The position numbers were made by a program, and so were the translations under genes. A stretch of 44,848 nt of DNA from Planctomycetaceae bacterium. Lineage in GTDB: Bacteria; Planctomycetota; Planctomycetia; Gemmatales; Gemmataceae. Position 1 is the first letter of the stretch; each line of letters begins with the position of its first letter. Positions 1 through 9,487 of the stretch are shown here, in pieces. The notes beneath the pieces are model-generated. The model made no database searches. It saw only the letters and a list, made by a program, of their open reading frames with translations, and was not told the DNA's origin. The stretch lies in the NCBI GenBank assembly GCA_013823135.1, contig PNLP01000058.1, positions 1 to 44,848 on the forward strand, given 5' to 3'.

Positions 1-911
1 ACACACACCTGATCCTTAACAGCCTTGGCGAACTCGCTCGCGGCCTCTGGGCAATACCGCAGCCAGAGTTCGGGCTCGATCAACTCCAGTTCCATGATGG
101 CCAGCTCACCCCGGTTGTTCCTAACGAGATCCACTCGGCCGTAGGCAGGTGTCGGCTCACACGCGGCTATCGCTCTCTCCGCCAGATCGATTTGCTCGGC
201 ACTCGGTGTGTGATTTCTTACTGATCCTCCGTGGTCGTCCTGTACGCGGAAGTCTCCGGCTTTGGGAGTTTTGCGGACGGCATGAGTGACCTTCCCGTTG
301 AACACCATAAGCGAGTCTTCGCCACTTACCGTCACGTCGTGCTGAAACGGTTGCAGCATCACAGACTCGCTTACCAACAGCTTTTCGATCACAGGGTCCA
401 CACTGGCCACGTTTGCCGGTGTAACACGGTATGTGTGCCTTGCCGCGCCGGATACACAGGGTTTGACGACCGCATCGGTCCACCCTGTCTCGACCAGCAC
501 CTCGGACAGTTTCACTGAGTCGCCGCGTTCGATGAACTGGGACTCCACGACTGAGATACCGCGCGTCGCCAGGTCCGCGAGGTAATGCTTGTCCATGTTC
601 CATTGCACGAGTGCCGCACTGTTGCACAGTTTCGTTTCGTTTGCGGCGCGCCGGAGCCAGGAACTGAATTCGTCGAACCGGTCGAAGTAGTCCCAGGTGG
701 TGCGAAACACAGCCCATTTGAACTGTGACCAGTCCACCCCAGGACGCGACCAATCAATTCGCACCGACGATATCCCGAGCCTCTGCAGCGCGTTCTGTAG
801 CAATCGGTCGTCTTGCAAGATATTGTCCAGGTACCAGTCGCCCTCTTCGGCGACCTCGGCCAAATACCGAGGATCCGTGAGTAGTGCCACATCGGCATTG
901 AACGATGTCAT
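1..911 (-). CDS. ATP-grasp ligase, glutathione synthetase/RimK-like (3' end outside window)
   Basis: About 303 codons are visible, from an ATG at 909-911 to the window edge, with no stop seen. The protein reads as a RimK/glutathione-synthetase-type ATP-grasp enzyme: an N-terminal Rossmann-like part with FRTTWDYF, the segment WNMDKHYLADL that opens the ATP-grasp fold, the ATP-binding lysine in VVKPCVSGAARHTYR, QPF in the next strand, the loop GDFRVQDDHGG, and a metal-binding end YGRVDLV...ELELIEPELW. Such enzymes join a carboxylate to an amine through an acyl phosphate; the substrate cannot be read here. It starts 33 bases after the stop of the nuclease-helicase gene on the same strand, so the two are probably co-transcribed. 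A GGGAA about 6 bases upstream is a modest ribosome site. The fold is fairly sure, the role unknown. Confidence 0.82.
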   Translation of the reverse strand, partial: MTSFNADVALLTDPRYLAEVAEEGDWYLDNILQDDRLLQNALQRLGISSVRIDWSRPGVDWSQFKWAVFRTTWDYFDRFDEFSSWLRRAANETKLCNSAALVQWNMDKHYLADLATRGISVVESQFIERGDSVKLSEVLVETGWTDAVVKPCVSGAARHTYRVTPANVASVDPVIEKLLVSESVMLQPFQHDVTVSGEDSLMVFNGKVTHAVRKTPKAGDFRVQDDHGGSVRNHTPSAEQIDLAERAIAACEPTPAYGRVDLVRNNRGELAIMELELIEPELWLRYCPEAASEFAKAVKDQVC

Positions 912-944
912 GATCTGTTCCCGTGGCGAGCCGCGATTGTGAGG

Positions 945-3900
945 TCATCGTATTGCGGGTTGGAACAACTGTACGCGGTGCCCATCGATTTGCACTTCTG
1001 CTACCAACCTATTGCAAAGTTCACGCAGAGCTTTCCACAACACCGCGGCCTGATAGTGCTCGGCCTCGGCCGGGATATGATCAACGAGCGTTCTCGCGCA
1101 CACCACCACAAGGCGATCCTGCACCCGCGAGAATGCCACGTTCGCGCGATTTACATCGAGGATAAACTCGACGCTGGCTTCGATTGCCGTTGGATCGCTC
1201 ACCGTTGCAGACACCACGACCGTTCGCCGTTCGCCTCCTTGAAGTCGCTCCACGGTGTCGATCACTCCCACTGGTCCATTCGCTCCGCAGTGCTTTTCCA
1301 GTCGTGTCGTCAGCAAGCTGCGTTGTGCCCGGTGTGGTGTGATGATCGCCACGGAGTCGGTCGGGAGAGCTGGCGACTCCGCCAGCAATTGCTCGACGAT
1401 TGCCACTTCCACCGAATTGCTTCGCCTCGAACCTTCCTCGTCGTGGACGATCAGAAAGAGCCCCACGTTCCATTTCCAGACGTTCGACCAGAATGAATCT
1501 TTGGTCGATCCCGAGTTGGTAACTTCACGCGCCAGGCCCATAAGTTCGATCTGATCGCGCCGGTAGATACGCGCGATCAACTCTCGCACCACGGGTGGTA
1601 GCCGGAAGGTCAGCCGTAGCCCTGACCACAGGGCGCTCTCCCGCGGCACGATCGGCTTTCCCGTCTCATCGTGAGCATCAATGATCCGGCGGACAGCGTC
1701 GTAGGCACTGGCAAATGGTTGGTAGAGCACCATCGGGGGGCGGTCTTCCGTTTCCCAGTCGTGCGCCGTGATCGGTGCGAGTTGTCGGTGGTCGCCGGTG
1801 AGGAGCACTTGCCCGGTGGGTTCAACGAGTGTTGCCAGAGCCAGGAAGTGCGGGAACACCATCATGCTGGCTTCGTCTACCACCAGGAGCGAGGCCAGCA
1901 GTGCGCTGTCCTTCAGCTTTTCGACAGCCGTCGCCAGTTTGAGCAATCCCGCGGTGGTTCCGCCAACAACAAGAACTGCTCCGCTGGTCAGTTCTGCGAG
2001 CTTCTTCTTTCTCGCCAGCATTGCCACAGGAAGGTTCTCCACCGAACCGCTCACGACGTGCTGGGTCGCGTCATTGGTGTGAACCTTAACTAACTTCACC
2101 CGAAGCGGCTTTTGTTCTGTGCTCGCGGCGTGCTCAGCGAACGGTTTCAGATACCGGTCGATTCGTTCGAGAAGGTTGTCGAGAGCGGTGTGCGTATGGG
2201 CCGAGAGCAACACCAGTTGCCCTGGCTTACCGCGAGCGAGAACCCGCAGCAACACAGCCATCGCCGTGGTTGTTGTCTTGCCGGTGCCGGGTGGCCCCTG
2301 GATCAACTGGATTCGCGTGTTTAGTCCGTCGATCACGGCCTGTGCCTGGTCGGGCGATGCGGGGTACAGGTTCGCTGGCGGAAGGCGGAAGGCATCGAGC
2401 ACGCTTCGCAATGCTTCGCAGCGGCTTTCAGGCAGAAGCGGAGTCATCTCCGGTGTTCGCGGATGAATTGGGTCGAACCACGCATACGCATGGCTCGGAT
2501 TCTGAAGGCGATCGTCCACGCGTCCGGCGACGTAGTCCGACACGCTTTCGTCGAGTGTGGCGTATCCTCGCTCGAACAGCGTCTCGGCCTTTCGGCTCGC
2601 TCCGCTGGAGAGCAGGTAGCGATCTTCCTCCGCGTACATGGAGTCGAGCGTCACGCGGCCGGTCTTCCAGTCGATCTCACGCACGACGCAGGTTCGGCCG
2701 ATCACCGCGGTGAGTTGTTTCACGGTTTGCCCCTGCTTGGGGTCGCCGTTCCACGGTGACAGACGCGCGAACGATCCTGGCCCGAACTGGCAGCGTGATT
2801 CCAGGTCGGCGAGAGTCAGGCCGCCGAAGCTGAACAGGTCGATCACGGCCGTGATGGTGCTCTTGTCGTCCCCAACCCGGACCTTGCCGAGCGGCAGCGT
2901 TCGGCCTGATCCCACTCGCGCGATTGGCGGCAGCAGGTGAGCCGCGATCCAGTCCGACCGGCGAACGTGCTGATCGAGCCGAAGGAAGTCGATCGCTGAT
3001 CGTGCAACGTCATCACGACCGAGGCGGAACGCGGGCAACTCGGCGGCGGTCAGGGGCGTCTTCTCAATGCCGGGGTTCTTGGGCAGAATGCTCTCCTCGA
3101 TCCACCGCAGAGCGTGCGTGCGGGCTTGCAGGTATTCGGCCAGCAGACCGGGAGAACCCGCACGGGCGTAACGCGAAAGGGACTCGCGGAGGTTGGGTTC
3201 CGAATCGGGGCCGGGGTCGGGAAGCGTGCCCCATGTCGCGTGCCAGTACGGGGCCGGGAGCGCATCGGAGAAGCGGCACCGCACCTCGAACGTGTGGGGC
3301 GTGCCGGAACCGTCGGCCGTCCAGTTGCCGTCCGCGTTGGCGTGGAGTTGTGCCGTGAAGTCGAAGATCCCCTGTGCGAACACGCGGGCGAGGTCGTGCT
3401 CCTGATTGCCAATTGTTCGCAGCCAGTGATACCGCCGCTTGTCCCACTCCAGGGACGTGACCACGCCAAGCCCGCGGCCCGTCCAGCCAAGGGCGTATCG
3501 CCGACTCACCTCATCCTGAACCGCGGAGTACATGAGTTGTTCGAGCCCTTCACGACAACCGAACAACTGGCGGATCGGTCCGAGCAATTCCGGCCCGGCC
3601 CGGCAACAACCTTCGAGCAGGTAGCGGACCTCGGAGCGGGACCACACGTAGAAATGAACCGGTGCCGGAGTCTCGCCGATGGCTTGGGCGATCAGCACAA
3701 CTAACCGGTCGAAGAATCGCCGGATCAGTTCGCCTTCGGCAACCGTGTCCGCGGCGTAATCGGTCCCCTTCCATGGCGTCTCTTTGAACTCGACGACCGT
3801 GCCGCCAGTGGGAAGTGGCCGGTTCTCGTAAGTGGGCTTTCCGACGCGATCCTTTCCCGATTCGAACCGTTCGTGAACATTTGGATCGGGGCGGCCGTCG

Positions 3901-5090
3901 ACTTCCTGCGTGTGAATGCGGCCCGTGCTTCGCGTGACGTGAGCAGACAACGCCCCGACCCGGTTCTCGGTGTAGTCGTAGTCCACTGCAAGGTAAACGC
4001 GGAGTAGCCGGGTGCCGTTCGCCTCGTGCGGTGGCAGATGCCCGACCCCTGTGTTCGGGATCGCTTCCACGTCCGAACCGCCGATCATGCCGCGAACGGG
4101 CGGGAGTGTGTGACGGCGGGCACGGGCACGGATTCGCAAAACGTCCAGATTCTCCAGGAAGCCGGGATCGCGACCGAGGGCTTCGACTTTCGCGTCGAAC
4201 ACGGGCGGGTTCGCGAGGCTATCGAGCGTCCCGAGATTCGCGCTACGGAGCAGGCGAACCGTCACCGGGTCGAGGCCGATGAGTTCCACACGACGAAGGC
4301 GAGCGCTTTCGGTCAGGCAGTGGGCCGCGTAGACGCAACCGTCGCACTTCGTCGTGATCTGGAATCCGATCTCGGCGAGCGGGCGGTTACCCGCAACATC
4401 GAGCCGGCCACCGGGAGCGAGCAATCGCTCGATATCGGCTTCTTCCAGTTCCAGGTCCAGCGGGGGGAGGCTGAGTATCGACTGGTTGCTGTTGCGGTCC
4501 TCGTCGATTCGCGCAACCACGCAATCAACTGACGCCGCGAACACGGGGGAACCGGCGATGGAGACTGGGCCGCCGCCAAGGATGCCGCGGAGGAGCATCC
4601 GGTAAACGGTGACCTGAATGCGGTGGTACGTGCGATCGCGGCGACTGGCCTTGCACTCCACGAGCGTGATCCGCGGCACGCCATCGACCCAGCGGATGAG
4701 GACGAAGTCCATGATCCCGTAAACGCGGAACCCGCCGATCGTGCCGCCCACGGCGACCTGGCGAGCGTAGCCGTTCGTGCCGGGTACTCGGCGAGCGAGG
4801 TGTTCGGCGAACGCCTCCCAGGACACTTCCCCGCGTTTCCCTTTGGGAAGGTCCGTTATCAGATCGATGAAGCCGGCCGCAGTGAGCTCCACTTCCCACA
4901 AGTCTTCGCGGCGACGGCCCACTTCGGCGAGAACGGGGTCGATGGTGTCGCGGAGACGCTCGAAGAACGGTAGCGGGGCGACCTCTCGTGCCGCGTGGAT
5001 GGCGAGATGGAACCGCCGATCGCAGGAGTGATGGCGGATGTACTCCCCGAGATCGGTGGCGGTGATGTTGATGCCAGATCGCGAACTCAA
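945..5090 (-). CDS. Fe-S PD-(D/E)XK nuclease - RNase H-like - SF1 helicase fusion
   Basis: A 1381-residue multidomain DNA/RNA-processing protein. The N-terminus is a Cas4/AddB/Dna2-like nuclease: D128 and E145-C-K147 form the PD-(D/E)XK site, Q159-x3-Y163 fits motif IV, and C23 plus C249-x2-C252-x5-C258 fit the four-cysteine iron-sulfur clamp. Residues about 360-495 look RNase H/DnaQ-like (YLAVDYDY, E453, HFYVWSRSEVRYLL), as in TM0106-type RecB-like nucleases. The C-terminal third is an SF1 Upf1/Dna2-type helicase: Walker A GPPGTGKT at 932-939, DEAS at 1072-1075, LTGDHRQLAPI near 1097, DTVERLQGGERRTVVV near 1278 and NVAFSRVQDRLVVV near 1317. The start is TTG: an in-frame stop lies 4 codons upstream, and GAGGA at 5097-5101 sits 6 bases before it. 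Possible roles are repair, R-loop processing or defence; the sequence does not decide. Confidence 0.88.
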   Translation of the reverse strand: MSSRSGINITATDLGEYIRHHSCDRRFHLAIHAAREVAPLPFFERLRDTIDPVLAEVGRRREDLWEVELTAAGFIDLITDLPKGKRGEVSWEAFAEHLARRVPGTNGYARQVAVGGTIGGFRVYGIMDFVLIRWVDGVPRITLVECKASRRDRTYHRIQVTVYRMLLRGILGGGPVSIAGSPVFAASVDCVVARIDEDRNSNQSILSLPPLDLELEEADIERLLAPGGRLDVAGNRPLAEIGFQITTKCDGCVYAAHCLTESARLRRVELIGLDPVTVRLLRSANLGTLDSLANPPVFDAKVEALGRDPGFLENLDVLRIRARARRHTLPPVRGMIGGSDVEAIPNTGVGHLPPHEANGTRLLRVYLAVDYDYTENRVGALSAHVTRSTGRIHTQEVDGRPDPNVHERFESGKDRVGKPTYENRPLPTGGTVVEFKETPWKGTDYAADTVAEGELIRRFFDRLVVLIAQAIGETPAPVHFYVWSRSEVRYLLEGCCRAGPELLGPIRQLFGCREGLEQLMYSAVQDEVSRRYALGWTGRGLGVVTSLEWDKRRYHWLRTIGNQEHDLARVFAQGIFDFTAQLHANADGNWTADGSGTPHTFEVRCRFSDALPAPYWHATWGTLPDPGPDSEPNLRESLSRYARAGSPGLLAEYLQARTHALRWIEESILPKNPGIEKTPLTAAELPAFRLGRDDVARSAIDFLRLDQHVRRSDWIAAHLLPPIARVGSGRTLPLGKVRVGDDKSTITAVIDLFSFGGLTLADLESRCQFGPGSFARLSPWNGDPKQGQTVKQLTAVIGRTCVVREIDWKTGRVTLDSMYAEEDRYLLSSGASRKAETLFERGYATLDESVSDYVAGRVDDRLQNPSHAYAWFDPIHPRTPEMTPLLPESRCEALRSVLDAFRLPPANLYPASPDQAQAVIDGLNTRIQLIQGPPGTGKTTTTAMAVLLRVLARGKPGQLVLLSAHTHTALDNLLERIDRYLKPFAEHAASTEQKPLRVKLVKVHTNDATQHVVSGSVENLPVAMLARKKKLAELTSGAVLVVGGTTAGLLKLATAVEKLKDSALLASLLVVDEASMMVFPHFLALATLVEPTGQVLLTGDHRQLAPITAHDWETEDRPPMVLYQPFASAYDAVRRIIDAHDETGKPIVPRESALWSGLRLTFRLPPVVRELIARIYRRDQIELMGLAREVTNSGSTKDSFWSNVWKWNVGLFLIVHDEEGSRRSNSVEVAIVEQLLAESPALPTDSVAIITPHRAQRSLLTTRLEKHCGANGPVGVIDTVERLQGGERRTVVVSATVSDPTAIEASVEFILDVNRANVAFSRVQDRLVVVCARTLVDHIPAEAEHYQAAVLWKALRELCNRLVAEVQIDGHRVQLFQPAIR

Positions 5091-5586
5091 CGGCGGTCCT
5101 CACGCTGGCCGCTCGGGCAACCGTCGCGTGACATCGTGCGGTAGTGCTGAACGGGTGGTTGTTGATACCACTCCCGTGTGGCAGGAGCAATGCCGGCAGG
5201 TGAACGCCCGGCAGCCGGACGCTGGCGATTTCGTAAAGAAATGGCGAAACTTTGCAGGTTCGACAGGGTTAAATCTTGGACCCTCACGACTCCCAGGCGT
5301 GAATCGCAAAGAAATTGTCTGGGTTGTCGGGTACTGGGGGTTCGAGATAGAATGCCTATTCGGTTTCCCCGCCTCAACGGTTGTTGGTAAGTGCCAACAA
5401 CATCAGCAATCAGCAGACGAACGTGTGTAACCCCGGCATCACTCCCTCCAAAGCGTCGTTTCGAAAGCTTGAATCTGGAGTGAGCAGACACACTCGTTTC
5501 AGTACCCGCAGTGCGGCCCCAGGTTGAATGCACGAGGGAGCGGTCAGGGTAAGCGGGGGGCATGTACTAATGACACGAAAGCTGCC
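5091..5586. other. Divergent intergenic region with a small palindrome
   Basis: This stretch separates the nuclease-helicase (minus) from the HEAT protein (plus) and should hold both promoters. I see no convincing gene. A perfect inverted repeat, GTTGTTGG (5380-5387) and CCAACAAC (5394-5401) with a 6-nt centre, could be an operator for a dimeric regulator. No intrinsic terminator or clear -35/-10 pair stands out. Confidence 0.45.
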
Positions 5587-7905
5587 ATGGCCATCGTTAC
5601 CTGTCCATTTTGCAAGACCCCACTGAACATCGGTGTTCAACCACCGCGTGAGAACCTCAGGTGCCCGAGGTGCAACAACCCGATTCGCCTCGTTCGTGGC
5701 CCTGCTCCTGTCCCTCCGGCACCGATGCCACTTCCAAAGGAATCGCCCGAAGAGAGCCCGCACGAGCGGGTCAGGAAAGTGAGCACAGGCAAGGATCGTC
5801 TGATCCGGATTGCGATACCCCTTGGGTATGTTCTTTTCGTGTTTCTGCCGATGACGCTGACGATTCGATTTTTCCTGAACAGGGCAGACGACGCAGGCCA
5901 GCAGGAAACAGCCAAGGCACCCGTGCCCGCAAAGGTTCTCCACGTTCAAGACGAAAAGAAGGATACGCCACCACAGCCGAAATCGCGACCCACACCAACC
6001 CCCAGGCCCAAAGGCACGAGCAAACCCGATCCCGTCCGGAATCCGGATCCGGAGATGCCGGAGGTTCCACCAAAGACCGATACGGTCGATCCCATTCCTA
6101 CCCCACGAGATCTGGGTGCGGAGCTGAATGCCTCAATCGCCGCGTCGAAGGATCCCGATGCCACCACTCGTCGTCAGGGTGCGAAATCGCTCGGCGTGTT
6201 CCTCGGCAAGCAGGATAACCTCCTTCGTCGCAAGGCTGCCGAGACGCTGGCCGAAATGGGAACCGACGCGGAACCCGCACTGGCTGCGTTGCGCACCGCG
6301 GAGAATGATCCCGACGATGATGTGCAGAAGTTTGCCAGGCAAGCTCTCACCAAATGGATCGCGTCCGGTCAGAAGACCAAGCAGGTTGAAGCCTTGCTCC
6401 CAGGGTTGAAGGCGAAGGAACCTGAGGACCGCATCAAGGCGCTTCACAAGATCGCCGCGTTCGGCTTCGATGGAGTCGTCGTTAGCGATGCCGTGATCGA
6501 ATCGCTTCGCGACAAAGAGAAGTCGGTGCAGGATGCCGCAGCGGAGACACTGAAAAAGGTGAATCCGAATGCCGAGGCAATTGTCCTCGCCGTTCTTGGG
6601 CTAACGGCGAAAGACCCAAAGGTTCGGGTCAAGACGCTCGAGCAGATTGCGGAACTCGGACCCAAGGGAAAGATCGTCAGCGATTTAGTGATCGAGGCGA
6701 TGCAGGAGAAAGACAAGACCGTTCAGGATGCTGCGTTCAACACGCTCAAGCAGGTGAACCCTCGGGTGGAACCTCCTGTTGCAACGATCGTCCGTGGGAC
6801 TCCGGACGAACGGCGAAGCGCGCTCCCTTCGCTTGCGGAGTTAGAGTCGGAGGCGGAATGCGCCATCCCATTACTGCTGGTTATGAGTGATAAACCCAAA
6901 CTGTGGGGGACCGAACCCTACTTCGATCTCTTCCCGACCATGCTCAAGATTGCTCCGCGGAACAAGCGGTTCGCGGCTGCGGTTCTCGCTGCGATTGCGG
7001 CTCCGAACTCGGCAGCAGAAACGAGTCTGACGGCTCGTCGACTCGCAGGCCTGGCTCAGTTAGAAGCGATTGATGCACCCCTCGACGAGAAGGTCGCGAC
7101 GCTGCAACTGGCGACGAACGATAATCACACGCTCCCACAGATTTTCAAGGCGTGGGAGCAGATCTCACCGATGGACAAGCGGCTTACTGCTGCTGTGCTG
7201 GCGTGCATTGGGGGGCCAAAGCCCGTTCCTGATCGGATTGCGGCCGGGATCGCTTCGCTGGATGTGATTGATGCGACAACCGAGCAGAAAGTTGCTGCAC
7301 TGAACGGAGCGATCAGCAAAGGTTACGTCAGTGCCGTGGTGTTTGATGCGTTCAGCAAGCTCGCGCCGAACGACAAGCGATTTGCTGCCGCTGTTCTCGC
7401 ATCGGTCGCGACACCGAACGCGGATCCGGAGAGTCGAGCTCGCCGGCTCGCGGGTATCGCCCGGCTCGATGCGATTGAGGCGACTCCCGAAGAGAAGGTG
7501 GCTGCTCTCATGGTCGCAATGGTGGACACGGGGACCATCTCGAAGGTCTTTGAAGAGTTGGGGAAGATCGCTCCGAAGGACAAACGAGTAGTCACCGCAA
7601 TTCTCGAAGCGGTTGAGGCTCCGAACCCGGATTCACTACTCGCAATCCGAGAACGCCGGCTCGCGGGGATTGCTCAGCTCGGGGTGATTACCGCGACCAC
7701 CAAGCAGAAGGTGGACGCGCTGGAGGCAGCCCTGAAGGACAAGGGCACGATCGCCGTTGTGATCAAGGCAATCGAGGATCTCGGTGCCGATGCGAAGCCA
7801 GCCCTGCCCGCACTCAAGGAATTGAAGACCTCCACGAATGCCACAGTGCGGAACGCCGCCATCACCGCGATCGCCAAGATCGAGGCCGCCATCGCTGAAA
7901 AGTGA
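5587..7905 (+). CDS. Zinc-ribbon, single-pass membrane HEAT-repeat protein
   Basis: 772 residues from the chosen ATG. I prefer this start to the ATG 21 codons upstream because the protein then opens with a zinc ribbon (CPFC near residue 6, CPRC near 28), an arrangement common in Gemmata; the ribosome site is weak either way. A hydrophobic segment near residues 78-105 (LGYVLFVFLPMTLTIRFFL) gives one membrane pass, followed by a Pro/Thr/Lys-rich linker and then alpha-helical HEAT-like repeats (for example PALAALRTAENDPDDDV) to the C-terminus. Within residues about 458-740 lie four tandem 66-72-residue repeats sharing KRxxAAVLA, RRLAGIAxL and EEKVAAL. It is probably a scaffold with its repeats outside the cytoplasm, if the zinc ribbon faces in. 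It is convergent with the next gene and ends at a strong hairpin terminator. Confidence 0.85.
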   Translation: MAIVTCPFCKTPLNIGVQPPRENLRCPRCNNPIRLVRGPAPVPPAPMPLPKESPEESPHERVRKVSTGKDRLIRIAIPLGYVLFVFLPMTLTIRFFLNRADDAGQQETAKAPVPAKVLHVQDEKKDTPPQPKSRPTPTPRPKGTSKPDPVRNPDPEMPEVPPKTDTVDPIPTPRDLGAELNASIAASKDPDATTRRQGAKSLGVFLGKQDNLLRRKAAETLAEMGTDAEPALAALRTAENDPDDDVQKFARQALTKWIASGQKTKQVEALLPGLKAKEPEDRIKALHKIAAFGFDGVVVSDAVIESLRDKEKSVQDAAAETLKKVNPNAEAIVLAVLGLTAKDPKVRVKTLEQIAELGPKGKIVSDLVIEAMQEKDKTVQDAAFNTLKQVNPRVEPPVATIVRGTPDERRSALPSLAELESEAECAIPLLLVMSDKPKLWGTEPYFDLFPTMLKIAPRNKRFAAAVLAAIAAPNSAAETSLTARRLAGLAQLEAIDAPLDEKVATLQLATNDNHTLPQIFKAWEQISPMDKRLTAAVLACIGGPKPVPDRIAAGIASLDVIDATTEQKVAALNGAISKGYVSAVVFDAFSKLAPNDKRFAAAVLASVATPNADPESRARRLAGIARLDAIEATPEEKVAALMVAMVDTGTISKVFEELGKIAPKDKRVVTAILEAVEAPNPDSLLAIRERRLAGIAQLGVITATTKQKVDALEAALKDKGTIAVVIKAIEDLGADAKPALPALKELKTSTNATVRNAAITAIAKIEAAIAEK

Positions 7906-7917
7906 TTCGGGATTAAC

Positions 7918-7948
7918 CGGCCCCGCACTGCCATTCGGTGCGGGGCCG
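7918..7948. terminator. Bidirectional hairpin terminator
   Basis: A perfect 11-bp stem (CGGCCCCGCAC / GTGCGGGGCCG) with a 9-nt loop lies between two convergent genes, 12 bases after the HEAT gene stop and 6 bases from the stop of the membrane-protein gene. The T tract is short (TTT) on the plus side. Confidence 0.8.
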
Positions 7949-7954
7949 TTTACC

Positions 7955-9328
7955 TCAGACTCGGGCGTTCAGCATTCGTCGCCACATCAGGTTCCACCAG
8001 CGCGCGAGGATCCCCGCCTTTCCCAGACTGATGAGTACCGCCACGGGGAACAGTGCGAGGCCAGCAGCAAGGTAGTCGAGGCCAGGCACTTCTTCACGCA
8101 GTGTGCGGTATCCCCGCCAGCCCGCGTAGCTCAGCCAAATTCCCGCAATCAGTCCCCCCACGATGAGCCGCCAGCCGTCGCGCCGCAACAGTGCGAGGAC
8201 CAACTGAAGCCCAACGGCCGCGACAAGCATGCCCACCCGTGTACCAGTCGCGTTCGGAATTGTGAGCGTTTCCGGGCCGATCACGGAAAGCGCCGCCAGC
8301 ACTGCCGTCATGCCTTCAACAGCGTGCGGAACGCGCCGCACCCACGCATACAGGTAGAAGCTGCCAGCCGTGAGCAGTGCGACGAACAGCGGCGTGCCGC
8401 CGAGCCTGTTGGCGAAGTGGCCGAGGAACTCCGTCGCGATCGCGTCGGTTCGTAGCCCCACACCCGCCAGCACGACCAACCCCGCGGGCATCGCCAGCGC
8501 GACCCATCGCGTGATGCGGCTTCCCGAGACGATGCCGAGTTCCAGCACGATCACGGTAATTGCGAACCCGAACGGGACGAGGAAGTACGGGCCAAAAACG
8601 AGATCGCTCATTCTCGATGGCTGATGCATCGACCAGCACAGCAAGAACGCCCGACCACAGACAGCAGCGCCGAGGAACACGAACACCGACCACGGGTAGA
8701 ACGGCCACGGCCACGGGCTTCCCGTGTCGCGCACGTATTCCGCGCCTCGGCGGATGGCCGGCAGAAGCGTGAGGAACACGAGCCCGGCGGCCGGTGCAAA
8801 GCCCCACAGTCCCCACAACATCGCTTCGCTGTGCCCATCGCGTGGAAGTTGCGTGAGTGCCACGGGGTACAGAAAGAACAGGGCGAGCGTGAGGTGATAC
8901 GGCACGCGAAACAGCGCGGGCAGGCGAAGCCGGATGCCGCGAAGCACACCCTCGGAAACGAGGACCGCGAACGCGAACCCGCCCAGGTTGAACGGGATGC
9001 CGCGTTCCGGTTCCAGCATCAGTAGCTCATCGAATGTGACCGAGGTCGCGAGGAACATCAGCACGACCAGGAGCAGCACCGTGCGGACATCGTCCCAGAC
9101 GCGGGCGAACCGAACGAGCAGCAGGGCGGCCGCGGCGAGCAGCAGTGTGTATCCGGCGAGGCCGCCCATGAGTGCCCAGGTATCGACCTCGCGGGTTCCG
9201 GCACCGAACGACTCGCGGAGCCCGAACAGGAACAGCCCCGCACTGATGACGTAAAACGGGTTGCTCGTCCACAACCAGCGGATGAACGGTCGGCCGGGAT
9301 CAGGTTCCGGCAGTTCAGCGGACGACAT
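7955..9328 (-). CDS. Polytopic integral membrane protein of unknown function
   Basis: 457 residues, dominated by hydrophobic segments; I count about 12 likely transmembrane helices, for example FYVISAGLFLFGL, LLLAAAALLLVRFA, FLTLLPAI and YLAAGLALFPVAVLISL. The ATG at 9326-9328 is preceded by a strong GGAGGT about 8 bases upstream, which fixes the start. I recognise no catalytic motif and no known transporter signature. The length and even spread of helices fit a transporter-like or polysaccharide-related membrane protein, but that is only an impression. It runs convergent to the HEAT protein and is separated from the DUF1501 gene by about 160 bases, so it may be transcribed alone. Confidence 0.8.
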   Translation of the reverse strand: MSSAELPEPDPGRPFIRWLWTSNPFYVISAGLFLFGLRESFGAGTREVDTWALMGGLAGYTLLLAAAALLLVRFARVWDDVRTVLLLVVLMFLATSVTFDELLMLEPERGIPFNLGGFAFAVLVSEGVLRGIRLRLPALFRVPYHLTLALFFLYPVALTQLPRDGHSEAMLWGLWGFAPAAGLVFLTLLPAIRRGAEYVRDTGSPWPWPFYPWSVFVFLGAAVCGRAFLLCWSMHQPSRMSDLVFGPYFLVPFGFAITVIVLELGIVSGSRITRWVALAMPAGLVVLAGVGLRTDAIATEFLGHFANRLGGTPLFVALLTAGSFYLYAWVRRVPHAVEGMTAVLAALSVIGPETLTIPNATGTRVGMLVAAVGLQLVLALLRRDGWRLIVGGLIAGIWLSYAGWRGYRTLREEVPGLDYLAAGLALFPVAVLISLGKAGILARWWNLMWRRMLNARV

Positions 9329-9487
9329 GGAAGCACCTCCGGGAAGCGGGCCGGAGATGGGAAAGAGATGAAGATGTGAATCCCGTCCGCACCCGCGAAA
9401 AGAACGACGACGCCCGTGCGTCCTCGTTTCTCGGGATTTGTGATCACCAAAATACCGGGCGAGTTCGGACTCGCCCGAGCATCGCGT

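Noticed and set aside
945..5090. Cas4-like nuclease as evidence for a CRISPR system
   Set aside because: The fusion to a full SF1 helicase, and the lack of cas1, cas2 or repeats, point to a stand-alone Dna2/RecB-like protein.
5246..5270. GCAGGTTCGACAGGGTTAAA as a tRNA T-arm
   Set aside because: No acceptor stem or anticodon arm can be folded around it.
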